This document shows, one piece after another, positions 59,401-64,000 of a stretch of DNA of 64,000 bases (within the stretch, counting starts at the first letter, position 1; every line of letters starts with the position of its first letter). Source of the DNA: Pedobacter sp. Leaf41 (GTDB lineage Bacteria; Bacteroidota; Bacteroidia; Sphingobacteriales; Sphingobacteriaceae); assembly GCF_001422545.1 (NCBI RefSeq), contig NZ_LMLE01000006.1, forward strand, positions 685,295-749,294, written 5' to 3'. Position numbers and translations under genes: made by a program. The notes below the pieces were generated by a model that worked only from the letters and a program-made list of their open reading frames with translations, was not told the origin of the DNA and did no database searches.

Positions 59401-62400
59401 AGGAGTTAACGGTTAACTATGCAACATCAAACAATACAGCAATTGCTGGCGCAGATTATACCGCAAAAACTGGTGTAGTAACTTTTCCTGCTGGTTCTGT
59501 AACTGGTGCAACTCAAACTATTGTTGTTCCTATCAATAATGATAATGTTACAGAAGCTGCAGAAAGCTTTAAAGTAACGCTAAGTGGTGCAACTGCTCCG
59601 GTAACGATTACACAGGATGAGGGAATCGGAACCATTAACGATAACGACCTTGCAACAGTTAGTATATCAGCCACACCAACAAGTGTTGATGAAGCTGTGG
59701 GTACGGCTACTTTTACTGTAACCCTTAATAACGCAGTTCAAAGCGAAACTAACGTTGATTACACAACTTCGAATGGTACTGCAAGCTCAGGTATTGACTA
59801 TACAGCAACTAGTGGGACATTAACATTCCCGGGAGGTTCTGTTGCGGGCCAAACACTTACGTTTACAGTTCCAATTAACAATGATAATCTGGTAGAGCCT
59901 GGTGAAACCTTAACAGGAATTATTAGCAATGTAACTGGTGGTTTGGTAACTATTGCAACTAATTCAGCTACATTAACCATTACTGATAATGATACTTCAA
60001 TCGCTAACATTACACCTCGAAGTTCAGGTAATGAAAATGGTCCTGTTGATGGCGCATTTACGGTGACTTTAAGTAATCCATCATCAACACCAACAACCAT
60101 AACCTATACTTTAAGCGGAACGGCAACTGAAGGAACAGATTATAGTACAATAACATCACGAATCATAACAATCCCTGCAGGCGAACTTACAGGAATCATT
60201 ACTATTCCTGTATTGAGCGATGTATTGGTAGAGGGAACAGAAACAGTTATCGCAACTTTAACAGCATCCACAAATACTGCTGGAACCGTAAACAGTTTAC
60301 CAGCAACCCTTAATATTGCAGATAATACAACTGCAACTGTTACGGTTACCGCTTCAAAAGATGGTGCTGAACCAACTGTTGCTGGCGAGTTTACCTTTAC
60401 GTTAAGTAATGTATCCACTACCGATACTCAAATTACTTACGCTGTAAATGGAACCGCAATTAGTGGATTGGATTATACTTCAATTGGTACAACGGTAACT
60501 ATTCCAGCCGGACAAACAACTGTTAAAATTAATGTTCCGGTATTGGAAGATAACATTGCTGACGGAAATGAAACAGTAATTTTAACAATGGCTGCCGCAA
60601 CCAACAATGCTGCAATTACTGCGCTTACTACACCAGCAATTGTCAACATCTCAGATGATGATTCTTCGATAGCGACTGTTATTGCTGGCACTAATGGAAA
60701 TGAAAATGGAGCAGTTGCAGGAACTTTCACTGTAACTTTAAGTAATCCTTCATCACAACCAACAGTAATAACCTATACTTTAAATGGTACTGCAACAGAA
60801 GGCAGTGATTATACTGCAATTACTACTAAAACAATCACTATTCCGGCAGGAGCAACAACAGGAACAATAACAATTCCTGTAGTACCCGATGCAATTGTAG
60901 AAGGAACTGAAAATGTGGTGGCTACTTTAATTTCTAGTAACAATCCTTTAGTAAGCTTAACGCCAACAGCTGCAGATAAAACGGCAACCATTAATATTTT
61001 AGATAACAACACGGCAACAATTAGTATTGCTGCAACACCAACTAGTATAAATGAAGCTGATGGGGTAGCAACCTTTACGGTAACTTTAAATACAGCTGTT
61101 CAAAATGCATTTACAGTAGATTATGCTACGAGTAATGGTACTGCAACTGCAGGAACAGATTATATTGCTGCAAATGGCACTTTAACATTCCCAGCTGGGG
61201 CTGCTGCAGGTACCGTTTTAACTTTCACCGTTTCTGTAAATGATGATAACCTGGTTGAAGCCAGTGAAGGCTTTAATGCAACAATTAGTAATGTAACAGG
61301 CGGATTGGTAACTATTGCTACAAGTACAGCAGCAGTAACAATTACTGACAATGATAATGCCATTGCTACAATTGCTAGTGGCATTAACGGTAGTGAAACC
61401 GGTCCGATGAGCGGAACATTTATTGTAACGTTAAGTAATCCATCTGCTACTGATACACAAATCACCTATAGTTTAGGTGGCAATGCAACCGAAGGAAGTG
61501 ATTACACTGCAATTCCAACAAAAACGATTACCATTCCGGCAGGTTCGTTAATAGGAACAATTACTATTCCCGTTGTAACTGATGCCGTTACAGAAAGTGT
61601 TGAAACAGTTGTAGCTACTTTGGTCAGTTCAAATAATCCTAAAATTACGGTGGGTATATTGCCAGTAATCATCAATATTCTCGATGCAAATACTGCTAGT
61701 ATTAGTATTTCTACCACACCAACGGTTAACGAAGCTGCAGGAACTGCAACCTTTACCGTAACCTTAAACAATGCGGTTCAGGATGCGTTTAGCGTAAACT
61801 ATTCTGCAGATGGTGGAACAGCATTAAGCGGATCTGATTTTACAGCAACAACCGGCAGGTTAGATTTTCCTGGTAATTCACCTGCAGGTGCAACGCTAAC
61901 TTTTACAGTGCCAATTAACAATGATAATATTGCGGAAGCTGCTGAAACCTTTACGGCCAGTTTAAGTACTATTACTGGTGGAGTAGTGGTAATCGCAAAC
62001 GCCACCGCTACAGCTACCATTGTAGATAATGATGCAGCAACGGTGTCAATTGTACCAGCGATTGTAGGTAATGAAAATGGACCAGTTAACGGCACATTTA
62101 CCGTTACTTTAAGCAATCCATCATCAACCGCAACTGTTGTTACGTATACACTCGGTGGTACGGCTACAGAAGGAGATGATTATACTGCTATTGATACCAA
62201 AACCATCATCATCCCGGCAGGGCAAACAACCGGATCAATTACTATTCCTGTAAAAACAGATGTGATTGTTGAAGGTGTTGAAACCATAGTAGCTACACTT
62301 GTTGCTACAAATAGTGCGGTGGTAACAATTACACCAACAGTACCTAACCAAACAGCAAGCATTGATATTATAGATCAAACAACAGCAACCGTAAACGTTG

Positions 62401-64000
62401 TAGCCACCACTAATGGTGCTGAACCTTCGATACCTGGATTGTTTACTTTCACTTTAAGTAATGTCGCTACAACTGATACCCAAATTACTTATGCGGTAAG
62501 CGGAACTGCAACTAGCGACCTGGATTATACTGCAATCGGAACAACAGTAACCATCCCGGCAGGGCAAACAACTGCAACTGTACAAGTGCCAGTAATAGTA
62601 GATAACATCGTTGAGGGATTAGAAACGGTAATATTAACGATGGTTGCCAATACTAATAATACATCAATTAGTGCCAACACCACTCCAGCAACTTTAAATA
62701 TTAGTGATAGTAATACATCAATTGCTACAATTACAGCTGGTACAACTGGTAATGAAAACGGATTAATTAGTGGAACTTACATTGTAACCTTAAGTAATCC
62801 ATCATCTCAACCAACGGAGATTACTTATACCTTGGGCGGAACGGCAACTGAGGGAACTGATTACAGTAACATCGTTACTAAAACAATTACTATTCCGGCA
62901 GGACAAACGACTGGAACAATTACAATTCCGGTTTTAGCTGATGCAATTGTAGAAGGAACTGAAACGGTGATTGCTACCTTAACTGCATCTGCAAATCCAT
63001 TGGTAACCTTTAGTAATTCGCCTGCTAGCATTAGCATTGTTGATAATACTACTGCAACAGTAACCGTTGCAGCTACCACAAATGGGGCTGAGCCAACAAC
63101 AGCTGGATTGTTCACTCTCACGTTGAGTAATGTATCAACTACGGATACGCAAATTACTTATTTGGTAAATGGAACAGCAACAAGCGGATTGGATTACACC
63201 TCAATTGGAACAACGGTAACTATCCCGGCAGGACAAACAACTGCAACAGTACAAGTGCCAGTTTTAGACGATAACCTAATTGAAGGATTAGAAAATGTAG
63301 CATTAACTATGCTTTCTGGTACAAGCAATAATGCAATTACTGCTAACACAACACCAGCAATAGTAAATATTACTGATAACGATACTGCAATTGCAACCAT
63401 TACAACAGGTATTGCAGGAGATGAAAACGGACCGGGAAATGGTACGTTCACTGTAACATTAAGTAATCCATCTACAACGCCAACAGTAATTAGTTATACA
63501 GTTAACGGAACTGCTACTGAAGGAAGCGATTACACAACAATTGTTAAAACAATCACAATTCCGGCAGGAGAGATTACTGGAACGATTACAATTCCTGTAC
63601 TAAGCGATGCAATTGTAGAAGGAAACGAAACAGTTAAAATTACTTTAACAGGTACAGACCAAACATTGGTAAAGGTAAGTAATACGCCAGCAAGTATCAA
63701 TATTGTTGACAATACACTTGCAACGGTAACGGTAGCCGCTACTTCAAATGGTGCAGAGCCAACTATTGCAGGTCAGTTTACTTTCACGTTAAGTAATGTT
63801 TCTACAACTGATACTCAAATTACTTATTCGGTAAATGGAACGGCAACAAGTGGAGCTGACTATACTTCAATCGGTACTACAGTAACTATTCCGGCAGGAC
63901 AAACAACAGCTACAGTTCAGGTGCCAGTATTGGAAGATAACATTGTAGAAGGAATAGAAAAAGTTGTTTTAACTATGGTAGCTGCAACAAATAATACTGC
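41484..64000 (+). CDS. Giant repeat adhesin, at least 7505 codons, 3' end beyond window
   Basis: The frame from ATG 41484 was checked at seven points up to 63951 and stays in phase; I saw no stop, so the gene is open at the right edge. The signal peptide has an unusually long N-region (about 30 residues) and cleaves near TASA/Q51. After it come an IgGFc-binding-like domain with a small Ig-like unit (to about residue 560), a DUF11-type repeat (about 565-680), and several PKD/Ig-like units to about 1330. Next are thrombospondin type 3-like Asp-rich repeats (1331-2002), about 25 cadherin/VCBS-like repeats (2006-4790) and Calx-beta repeats (4793 onward). The repeats imply calcium binding, an extended rod and a surface or secreted adhesin. 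A T9SS C-terminal domain is expected beyond the window but was not seen. Confidence 0.85.
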   Translation, partial: MNKNLLALCGFTQNASGINNYLTNKFVKCFTHLLIFLFFSLLLVLGTASAQTYKTHYIAPAPWQYWTSANEIVVTTNVANTAVTIRKSNGAVVTTLAPTPTAPAVYRFLGEPNGTPLNALNTVLSDRGMIVEGNNPITVNIRNIASDAIGNGGDAFIKGNAALFSFGDAAIGTAFRVGYYRDGDLNGPTQRPRYSVMAIENNTTVKLNGTALVTLNAGQSYLFQTTLGALVETSAPAVMNAGAHIDTPLGCGDGVYNPVPPVNSLGNEYVVIRSAGNNVAEQTTVVATLPNTTITVTNFNLNGTVNSTNSYTLVAAGSFVTFPNGIPGAVANGTSQVGIQYSSSKITATKNVAAYSGTADNCEVDMLTLAPIANCGGSLIAKTFKFRTNGEADLSYFGYITTKSATEKILLTTTGGTVNYTNRDLETVAGVGVRRQLGSTGLYLIDFTNTELGTPAAITFTSGSRVNAVLVQNGQGYSMSSFITPLPEQSIKPILTQGSCATATLSADPGAVGPYQWFLNGVPITGATNRTYSPTESGSYTLTTNLGCGTSAQSVPITVALCNVDRNITKTVDDPNPPINGTVRFTLTALNSGVGTALGVSVNDLLPSGYTFISSVASTGTSYSGTTGVWNIGSLGPNGSATLVVTAKVNSSGNYTNTATITGSQSDANTANDVSSVTVVPITSISLTSSTTPPSDAQTVCINTAMTNITYAIGGTATGANVTGLPAGVTANYNSATKVLTISGTPTATTTGPKAYVVTSTGGNPNVSASGTIQVNGIVATPVFAAGLASTRCQGAGTQTYSATATNSTGITYSINTTSQQAVIDPATGEVTFSPLYSGTAIVTATAAGCSSKTATHTIVITSTGTITGTANVCSGSSGTLILSATTASVVRWEYSTDGGTTWITYTPANTTTTLNYTNLNVTTTYRAIVTGGGCAEAPSSPFTVSVTQRPVIANQNYNLCVAGNFNFRPVEAPAGTTYTWSAPSTSGGTVSGTSSGTAATSVNQTLTNTGSTTATVIYTVTPTNGICSGNAFTITVTIGPTITASASNPAAICSGNSFSVSPTTSNANLKYTWTASLLNGTDVTGFSNQATSVSAPISQTLTNSSSINAVVRYVVTPVLDNCSGTAFNIDVTVQSVITAGTIAANQTICANTAAAPITSTANGTGGGTLSYLWESSTNSTSWTIISGANSAGYSPGVLTQTTQYRRTTISTTGAVTCQSAPTTPVVITVGTASTISTQPVNQNVKALSNVTITVAATGGSGTRQIQWQVSTDNGVNFTNITNNATYSGATTTALTITRVNQTMEGYKYRAAITQSDNACAAVNSTAINLTIDSDRDGVPDTIDLDDDNDGITDIVEGNTDKDGDGIPNYLDVDSDNDGIVDAIESNGNPANDPNKDGRFGIGTFVDVNGNGLLDSLDPAAGGTALVIQDKDKDGKPNYLDLDSDADGIPDNYEAAFYIVDGDNDGIIGTGPIVDADGDGLSDLNDPDFVAISSLFNQDRDFDGLSNYLDIDADNDGIIDNIEGLPTTVYVAPTGIDTDGDGIDNAYDINNGGVASGYSNIDGGSAPDYVDTDSENDGFRDWLENAVVSPLEVDVKNNQTGANGADGIMDVLPDADNDGLADIYDNDNGNPNVTRYATNGGQTPASMPNTQVPGGEKDWRASTDYDKDGVPDGVDLDDDNDGILDTVDGILDTGGRDGLPNYHDLDSDGDGIPDVIEAGGSDPDNNGLPGIGLVGNKVDANGIPLAANGGYTPRDKDGDGVPDFLDLDSDNDGINDVIENGGPDPDGDGKAGIGFTNDFDNDGINDLVDDYNNNTGSLTGEPSGTPMTVKDADGDGIPNYLDIDSDNDGILDTVEGAGDLDGDGIPNFLDLDSDGDGIPDNIEAQATANYIAPTGIDSDGDGLDNAYEATNGLTPVNSDGTDQPDYLDLDSDNDGDSDTIEAYDTDNDGVANIVASGADADKDGLDNNFDNNDAAFNPTNGQTPTSFPNLDTPGTPQRDWREDYNIAPVATVPATIVLTEDTPKAITGISFVDRDAGNNSVTATLSVPANQGTFAATSETGIVIGGAGTRSVTITGTIANINAFIAANKVTFTPFANLNGNIALTTLINDLGNTGGAPLTDIKTTTLNIQAVNDIPVVADINKTGTEDTTVPFAAADFTNQFTDVDGTLAKVRINTLPTPAQGLLKLNGVNVTANQEISVADLALITFVPTANFNGNVTFSYNGNDGVDYAASPANIILSIAAVNDKPLVGVVGKTGAEDVILTFTATDFTSQFTDADGDALTKVRIETLPPVSQGILKLNGVAVTANQEILVANLAQLTFEPFANYNGPVTFKWNGNDGTEYAATNNNVNIVLTSVNDLPTISPINKTTAEDVQITFTLNDFTNNYSDPEGDALNKIQISNLPPTAQGVLLLNGALVTAGQEIQAADIPNLVFVPGSNFNGSTSFRWNANDGIGYTMPANVNITITPVNDAPVVTSVAKSVNEDTTIGFTAADFTNSFTDVDGNTLTKIQVVTLPANGLLKLSGVNVTAGQEIALAALADITFVPDANYNGIATFKWNGFDGTTYAVATDNVNITINPVNDAPVAANDIATVVEDNVLNVAAGAGLLSNDSDVDAGTTLIVTGYTYTGIASTPTVGTPFTIPGIGSITINANGSYLFTPLANYSGAVPVITYSISDGSGGTATATLTISITPVNDAPVAVNDTNAIPEDATLTVTASPTTGLLANDTDVDGNILTVTGYTIAGISGIQILGTPVIIPNVGSINISANGGYVFIPVANFNGTVPIINYTVTDGSLSTTANLTLTVTPVNDNPIAVNDAATILEDATLARTAVNGLLANDSDVDAGTTLAVTGFAYTGIVGMPTIGSEFSIPGVGSITINADGSYTFVPVANFDGEVPVITYTISDGSGGTATATLTITVTPVNDPPVVSDVPKTGAEDATISFVATDFISKYIDVEGNSLTKIKIVSLPANGDLKLAGVNITVNQEINLTDLANITFVPSANFNGNTAFKWNGFDGTTYADLDANVNITITPVNDAPIAGNDVASIKQGEQLTIATPGLLSNDIDVDGQTLTISGYTIAGIAGTQTPGNAVIIPGVGSITINTNGSLMFMALPGYSGAVPLITYTVTDGSLSATATLSISVAIDNRAPIATNDTKITNEDVVATGNVRTDGTPDSDPDNDPVSIKNFSIDGSPTLYLPGNTATIPNVGQIVVNADGSYTFTPITNFNGIVPTITYTLVDNPLPRNASATAAETAATLKITVIPVNDTPVIVGETETTEEDSPGISKNLLANDSDVDAGTTLIITSFVVNGNTIPVTATPGTFAIPNFGIITINQNGNYTFVPDANKNGTVPTITYTVSDQSGTGNATASGTLNITINAVNDAPIVADIAKSGLEDAVITFAAADFTAQFSDVDTNPLAEIKVITLPASGTLKLSGIAITANQVISAANLANITFEPNTNFNGSTSFKWNGSDGTLYAVVDANVNISISPVNDQPLVNNEVETILEDETGIVKTVANGLLSNDSDVDGNSLAITGYTIAGNPGTGTPTLGAPFIIPNVGTINISGDGSYSFAPLANYNGSVPVITYTVTDGQGQLNSTITGTLTINVTAVNDAPVADNDTGNVDEDATLTVTADNGLIENDTDIDGPTNTVTAYSVSGVTGTPIIGTPFTIPNVGNITINANGSYVFAPAANYSGVVPVIVYTLTDGTLTATATLTLTINAINDAPVAANDTATLLEDVIVITTANNGLLANDTDAEGQTLTVTGFTVAGIVGTQPVDGPFEIPNVGIITISADGSYSFTPAQNYNGTTPTITYNISDGNGGTASATLIFTVTPVNDAPTATNDAANINEDETLTRTAANGLLANDLDIDGDAFSVTSFTIAGMAGVQAVGTTPVAITGQGGVAVGTISILANGSFTFTPAANYFGAVPIISYTVSDTNGATATASLSINIASVNDAPTASAIPISITTPEDTPQNGLINAADADGDPLTFTLTTPPANGTILLNPNGNYTYTPNANYNGPDSFTITVSDGNGGAAVITVPITVTPVNDAPVASSPAITTAEDTPKNGMVTASDVEGNSLTYTLSTPPTNGVVVVNTDGTYTYTPNANYNGSDSFTITVNDGNGGIATVNIPVTVTAVNDIPVATSPAITTAEDTPKSGLITVSDADGDALTITITTPPTNGIVVVNQDGTYAYTPNVNYNGSDSFTATVSDGKGGTTTVTIPVTITSVNDVPVVNSPAVSTLEDTPKNGAITVTDADGDPLTFTVTIVPTKGTVIVNADGTYVYTPNTNYNGTDSFVTRVSDGNGGIVSVTTLITVTPVNDAPVASSPAIIVSEDTPKTGVITATDVDGDTPLYTVTTASLHGTVIVNANGTYTYTPVANYNGADSFIVTVSDGNGGSTTVTIPVNVTPVNDAPVASSPAITTAEDTSKNGTVTATDVDGDVLTYILTTPPAYGSVVVNTNGTYTYTPNANFNGNDSFTITVSDGNGGSTNVIIPVSVTPTNDNPIATNDSQTILEDGNATLINVLANDNSGPDTGETLTVTSITQPATGGMVSLANGVVSFTSAVNFNGNTSFTYTISDGNGGTATATVNLAITPVNDVPSFTKGADQIVNATAGTQTLTTWASEISAGPADEVATQTLNFIVSNNNNSLFTTQPAIAANGTLTYNPAGNFAGKATVTVAIHDNGGVTNGGVDQSDTQTFVISIKPVGITDDVTTLANTPVNTDVKANDGATASNASVLATNGAHGTTAVDASGKVTYTPNTGYTGLDSYTYTLSTPDGVVSDPITVNVSIAPSVVLSGPATVNENAGTVNYTVTLTGTPGTVLTAPVTVQTGITPNTASSADYTFTSSTITFPIGATVGAASGIINFPVTIADDNIVETAETYTINIGSLTGPASLGTSTLITAITDNDTSIATITAGIQGNENGPINGTFTVTLNNPSSTDTQITYALTGTANEGSDFDAIASKTITIPAGETTATITVNVKPDLLTEGTETVIAQLLTPSTGAITVNPATATVNILDNNSASVSISATPISYDEAAGTATFNIVLNNAVQDAFTVTYATADGTAKAGSDYTSTTNDHIFAAGSPAGTVFTFTVPILNDNVVEQSESFTASIINVTGTLVTIANATTTATITDTDASVVTITAGTNGNESGPANGTFIVTLANPSSIDTEVTYNLSGTATEGDDYTIIGTKTIIIPAGATTGTIIIPINADASVEGTETVIATLVATNNALVAITPSAVNKTASIDVFDNNAAAVSISTTPVINENSGTATFTVTLNAAVQSSFTVRYATVDGTAKAGTGLDYTATSGTFTFDAGSAAGTTKTFIVPINNDNTVEIDESFSAALSDITGGLVTIETASTTVTINDNDTAVASIVSGVNGDETGAVNGTFIVKLSNPSSTPTTITYSLSGTATEGDDYDAITTKTITIPAGQVTGTITIPVKVDALTESTETVIANLVSTTSTLVTLTTLPADRTASIDIIDANTASVSIATTPTVNELAATATFSITLNNAVQNAFSVNYATGNGTATAGLDYTATNGTLTFPANSPAGTVLTFTVPITVDNIAEVSETFSATLSGITGGVVIISNATATATIIDNDAATVKITAGVNGNESGNVPGTFTVTLSNPSSTDTEITYALGGTADEGDDYTSITTKTIIIPAGSTTGTITIPVKTDAIVEGVENVIATLIATNSTLVTVAASPTDKTATVNILDNTSATVSISATSNGAEPATAGSFTFTLSNVSTTDTQITYGVTGTASSGPDYTAIGTTVIIPAGQTTATVQVQVLEDAISESTETVVLTMLAATNNALITANTTPSTINITDNDVATVAINNITVAESAGNATFTVTLTGNVQEAFTVNFATVNLSALAGTDYTATTGSVTFPAGAVTGSTQTFTVPIIDDNFTELGETFTATLTGVSVGSVVTIPVVGAAGTATITDNDAASVAINSVAVLESAGNLTFTVTLTGNVQEELTVNYATSNNTAIAGADYTAKTGVVTFPAGSVTGATQTIVVPINNDNVTEAAESFKVTLSGATAPVTITQDEGIGTINDNDLATVSISATPTSVDEAVGTATFTVTLNNAVQSETNVDYTTSNGTASSGIDYTATSGTLTFPGGSVAGQTLTFTVPINNDNLVEPGETLTGIISNVTGGLVTIATNSATLTITDNDTSIANITPRSSGNENGPVDGAFTVTLSNPSSTPTTITYTLSGTATEGTDYSTITSRIITIPAGELTGIITIPVLSDVLVEGTETVIATLTASTNTAGTVNSLPATLNIADNTTATVTVTASKDGAEPTVAGEFTFTLSNVSTTDTQITYAVNGTAISGLDYTSIGTTVTIPAGQTTVKINVPVLEDNIADGNETVILTMAAATNNAAITALTTPAIVNISDDDSSIATVIAGTNGNENGAVAGTFTVTLSNPSSQPTVITYTLNGTATEGSDYTAITTKTITIPAGATTGTITIPVVPDAIVEGTENVVATLISSNNPLVSLTPTAADKTATINILDNNTATISIAATPTSINEADGVATFTVTLNTAVQNAFTVDYATSNGTATAGTDYIAANGTLTFPAGAAAGTVLTFTVSVNDDNLVEASEGFNATISNVTGGLVTIATSTAAVTITDNDNAIATIASGINGSETGPMSGTFIVTLSNPSATDTQITYSLGGNATEGSDYTAIPTKTITIPAGSLIGTITIPVVTDAVTESVETVVATLVSSNNPKITVGILPVIINILDANTASISISTTPTVNEAAGTATFTVTLNNAVQDAFSVNYSADGGTALSGSDFTATTGRLDFPGNSPAGATLTFTVPINNDNIAEAAETFTASLSTITGGVVVIANATATATIVDNDAATVSIVPAIVGNENGPVNGTFTVTLSNPSSTATVVTYTLGGTATEGDDYTAIDTKTIIIPAGQTTGSITIPVKTDVIVEGVETIVATLVATNSAVVTITPTVPNQTASIDIIDQTTATVNVVATTNGAEPSIPGLFTFTLSNVATTDTQITYAVSGTATSDLDYTAIGTTVTIPAGQTTATVQVPVIVDNIVEGLETVILTMVANTNNTSISANTTPATLNISDSNTSIATITAGTTGNENGLISGTYIVTLSNPSSQPTEITYTLGGTATEGTDYSNIVTKTITIPAGQTTGTITIPVLADAIVEGTETVIATLTASANPLVTFSNSPASISIVDNTTATVTVAATTNGAEPTTAGLFTLTLSNVSTTDTQITYLVNGTATSGLDYTSIGTTVTIPAGQTTATVQVPVLDDNLIEGLENVALTMLSGTSNNAITANTTPAIVNITDNDTAIATITTGIAGDENGPGNGTFTVTLSNPSTTPTVISYTVNGTATEGSDYTTIVKTITIPAGEITGTITIPVLSDAIVEGNETVKITLTGTDQTLVKVSNTPASINIVDNTLATVTVAATSNGAEPTIAGQFTFTLSNVSTTDTQITYSVNGTATSGADYTSIGTTVTIPAGQTTATVQVPVLEDNIVEGIEKVVLTMVAATNNT
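45474..47490 (+). repeat. Thrombospondin type 3-like calcium-binding repeat region
   Basis: Recurring [18 protein letters not shown] motifs rich in Asp, Asn and Gly, about every 10-25 residues over roughly 670 residues. They match the type 3 calcium-binding motif. The strict reading frame continues from the upstream Ig-like part. Confidence 0.85.
53391..55028 (+). repeat. Six tandem 273-bp coding repeats with no length variation
   Basis: The marker EDTPK/EDTSK (gaagata-type) occurs at 53391, 53664, 53937, 54210, 54483 and 54756, each exactly 273 bases apart (91 residues). Each unit has the motif [14 protein letters not shown] and [13 protein letters not shown] and ends in the [11 protein letters not shown] link. 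They are cadherin/VCBS-like. Confidence 0.88.
55861..64000 (+). repeat. About 24 Calx-beta repeats in three sub-families
   Basis: Units of 330-355 bases, each with a DYT core (GTATEGxDYT or GTATSGxDYT) and ITDND/ILDN-type acidic ends. Sub-family A has NENG, SNPSS and TATEG; B has GAEP and [10 protein letters not shown] has [11 protein letters not shown] and NNAVQ. The order from 56221 is A, C, A, C, A, C, A, B, C, C, C, A, B, A, C, A, C, A, B, A, B, A, B (last unit open). Confidence 0.82.

Noticed and set aside
42152..63712. Many minus-strand reading frames of 60-140 codons opposite the giant gene
   Set aside because: They mirror the Thr/Val/Asn-rich codon pattern of the plus-strand repeats, recur at the repeat period and have no starts or context of their own. 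They are shadows.

Overview
The window is AT-rich chromosomal DNA from a Bacteroidota bacterium, most likely Sphingobacteriaceae close to Pedobacter. The lineage evidence is the gene content: type IX secretion (T9SS) sorting domains, PorP/SprF, GEVED and DUF4296 proteins, a TIGR02757 protein, a monofunctional aspartokinase of the Bacteroidota type and a Crp/Fnr regulator of the short Bacteroidota kind. Candidate promoters resemble the TAnnTTTG -7 element of this phylum. No tRNA, rRNA, insertion sequence or phage gene was recognised.

Layout. 0-2.4 kb: a compact stress-signalling locus. An ECF-type sigma factor is followed by a membrane protein that fuses an anti-sigma-like N-terminus to an HtrA/trypsin-like protease. 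Divergent from it are two near-identical tandem copies of a tiny lipoprotein gene. All four transcription units or start regions carry the same two-block motif, GGGTTAC, 15-16 bp, G(T/C)ATTAA, which looks like the promoter recognised by the local sigma factor. 2.4-26.7 kb: mostly housekeeping genes. These are 1-Cys peroxiredoxin, cold-shock protein, a methyltransferase, aspartokinase, a GNAT enzyme, the YggS-type PLP protein, MutS2, a two-subunit 3-oxoacid CoA-transferase, uridine kinase, a five-LysM protein, Dps, a UbiD-family decarboxylase, a macroglobulin-like exported protein, a FadL/OmpP1-like porin with a Gly/Tyr/Trp-rich lipoprotein, ProS, a trans-sulfuration enzyme, TIGR02757 and a Crp/Fnr regulator. 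27-37.6 kb: a surface operon. It holds a 1919-residue repeat protein, a GEVED protein, a protein with the gliding-motility-associated (type B) T9SS sorting domain and a PorP/SprF partner, followed by a LuxR-type response regulator. 37.6-40.9 kb: two tiny genes and an Mla-type lipid-transport operon (lipoprotein, MlaE, MlaF, MlaD) on the minus strand. 41.5-64 kb: one uninterrupted plus-strand reading frame that begins with a signal peptide and runs off the window. It is at least 7505 codons long and is a giant calcium-binding-type adhesin built of Ig-like, thrombospondin type 3, cadherin-like and about 24 Calx-beta repeats.

How it fits together: the second half of the window is devoted to the cell surface, with secreted or anchored giant repeat proteins, an outer-membrane T9SS partner and lipid-asymmetry maintenance. 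The first 2.3 kb is a self-contained envelope-stress circuit. The most unusual points are the four-copy sigma-promoter motif with the sensor-protease fusion and duplicated lipoprotein, the AGTCNNN heptamer repeats that sit at two gene ends, the structured leader with a possible 8-codon upstream ORF before the giant gene, and the order of the repeat domains inside that gene. Function calls rest on sequence reading and family knowledge only; no searches or folding programs were run.
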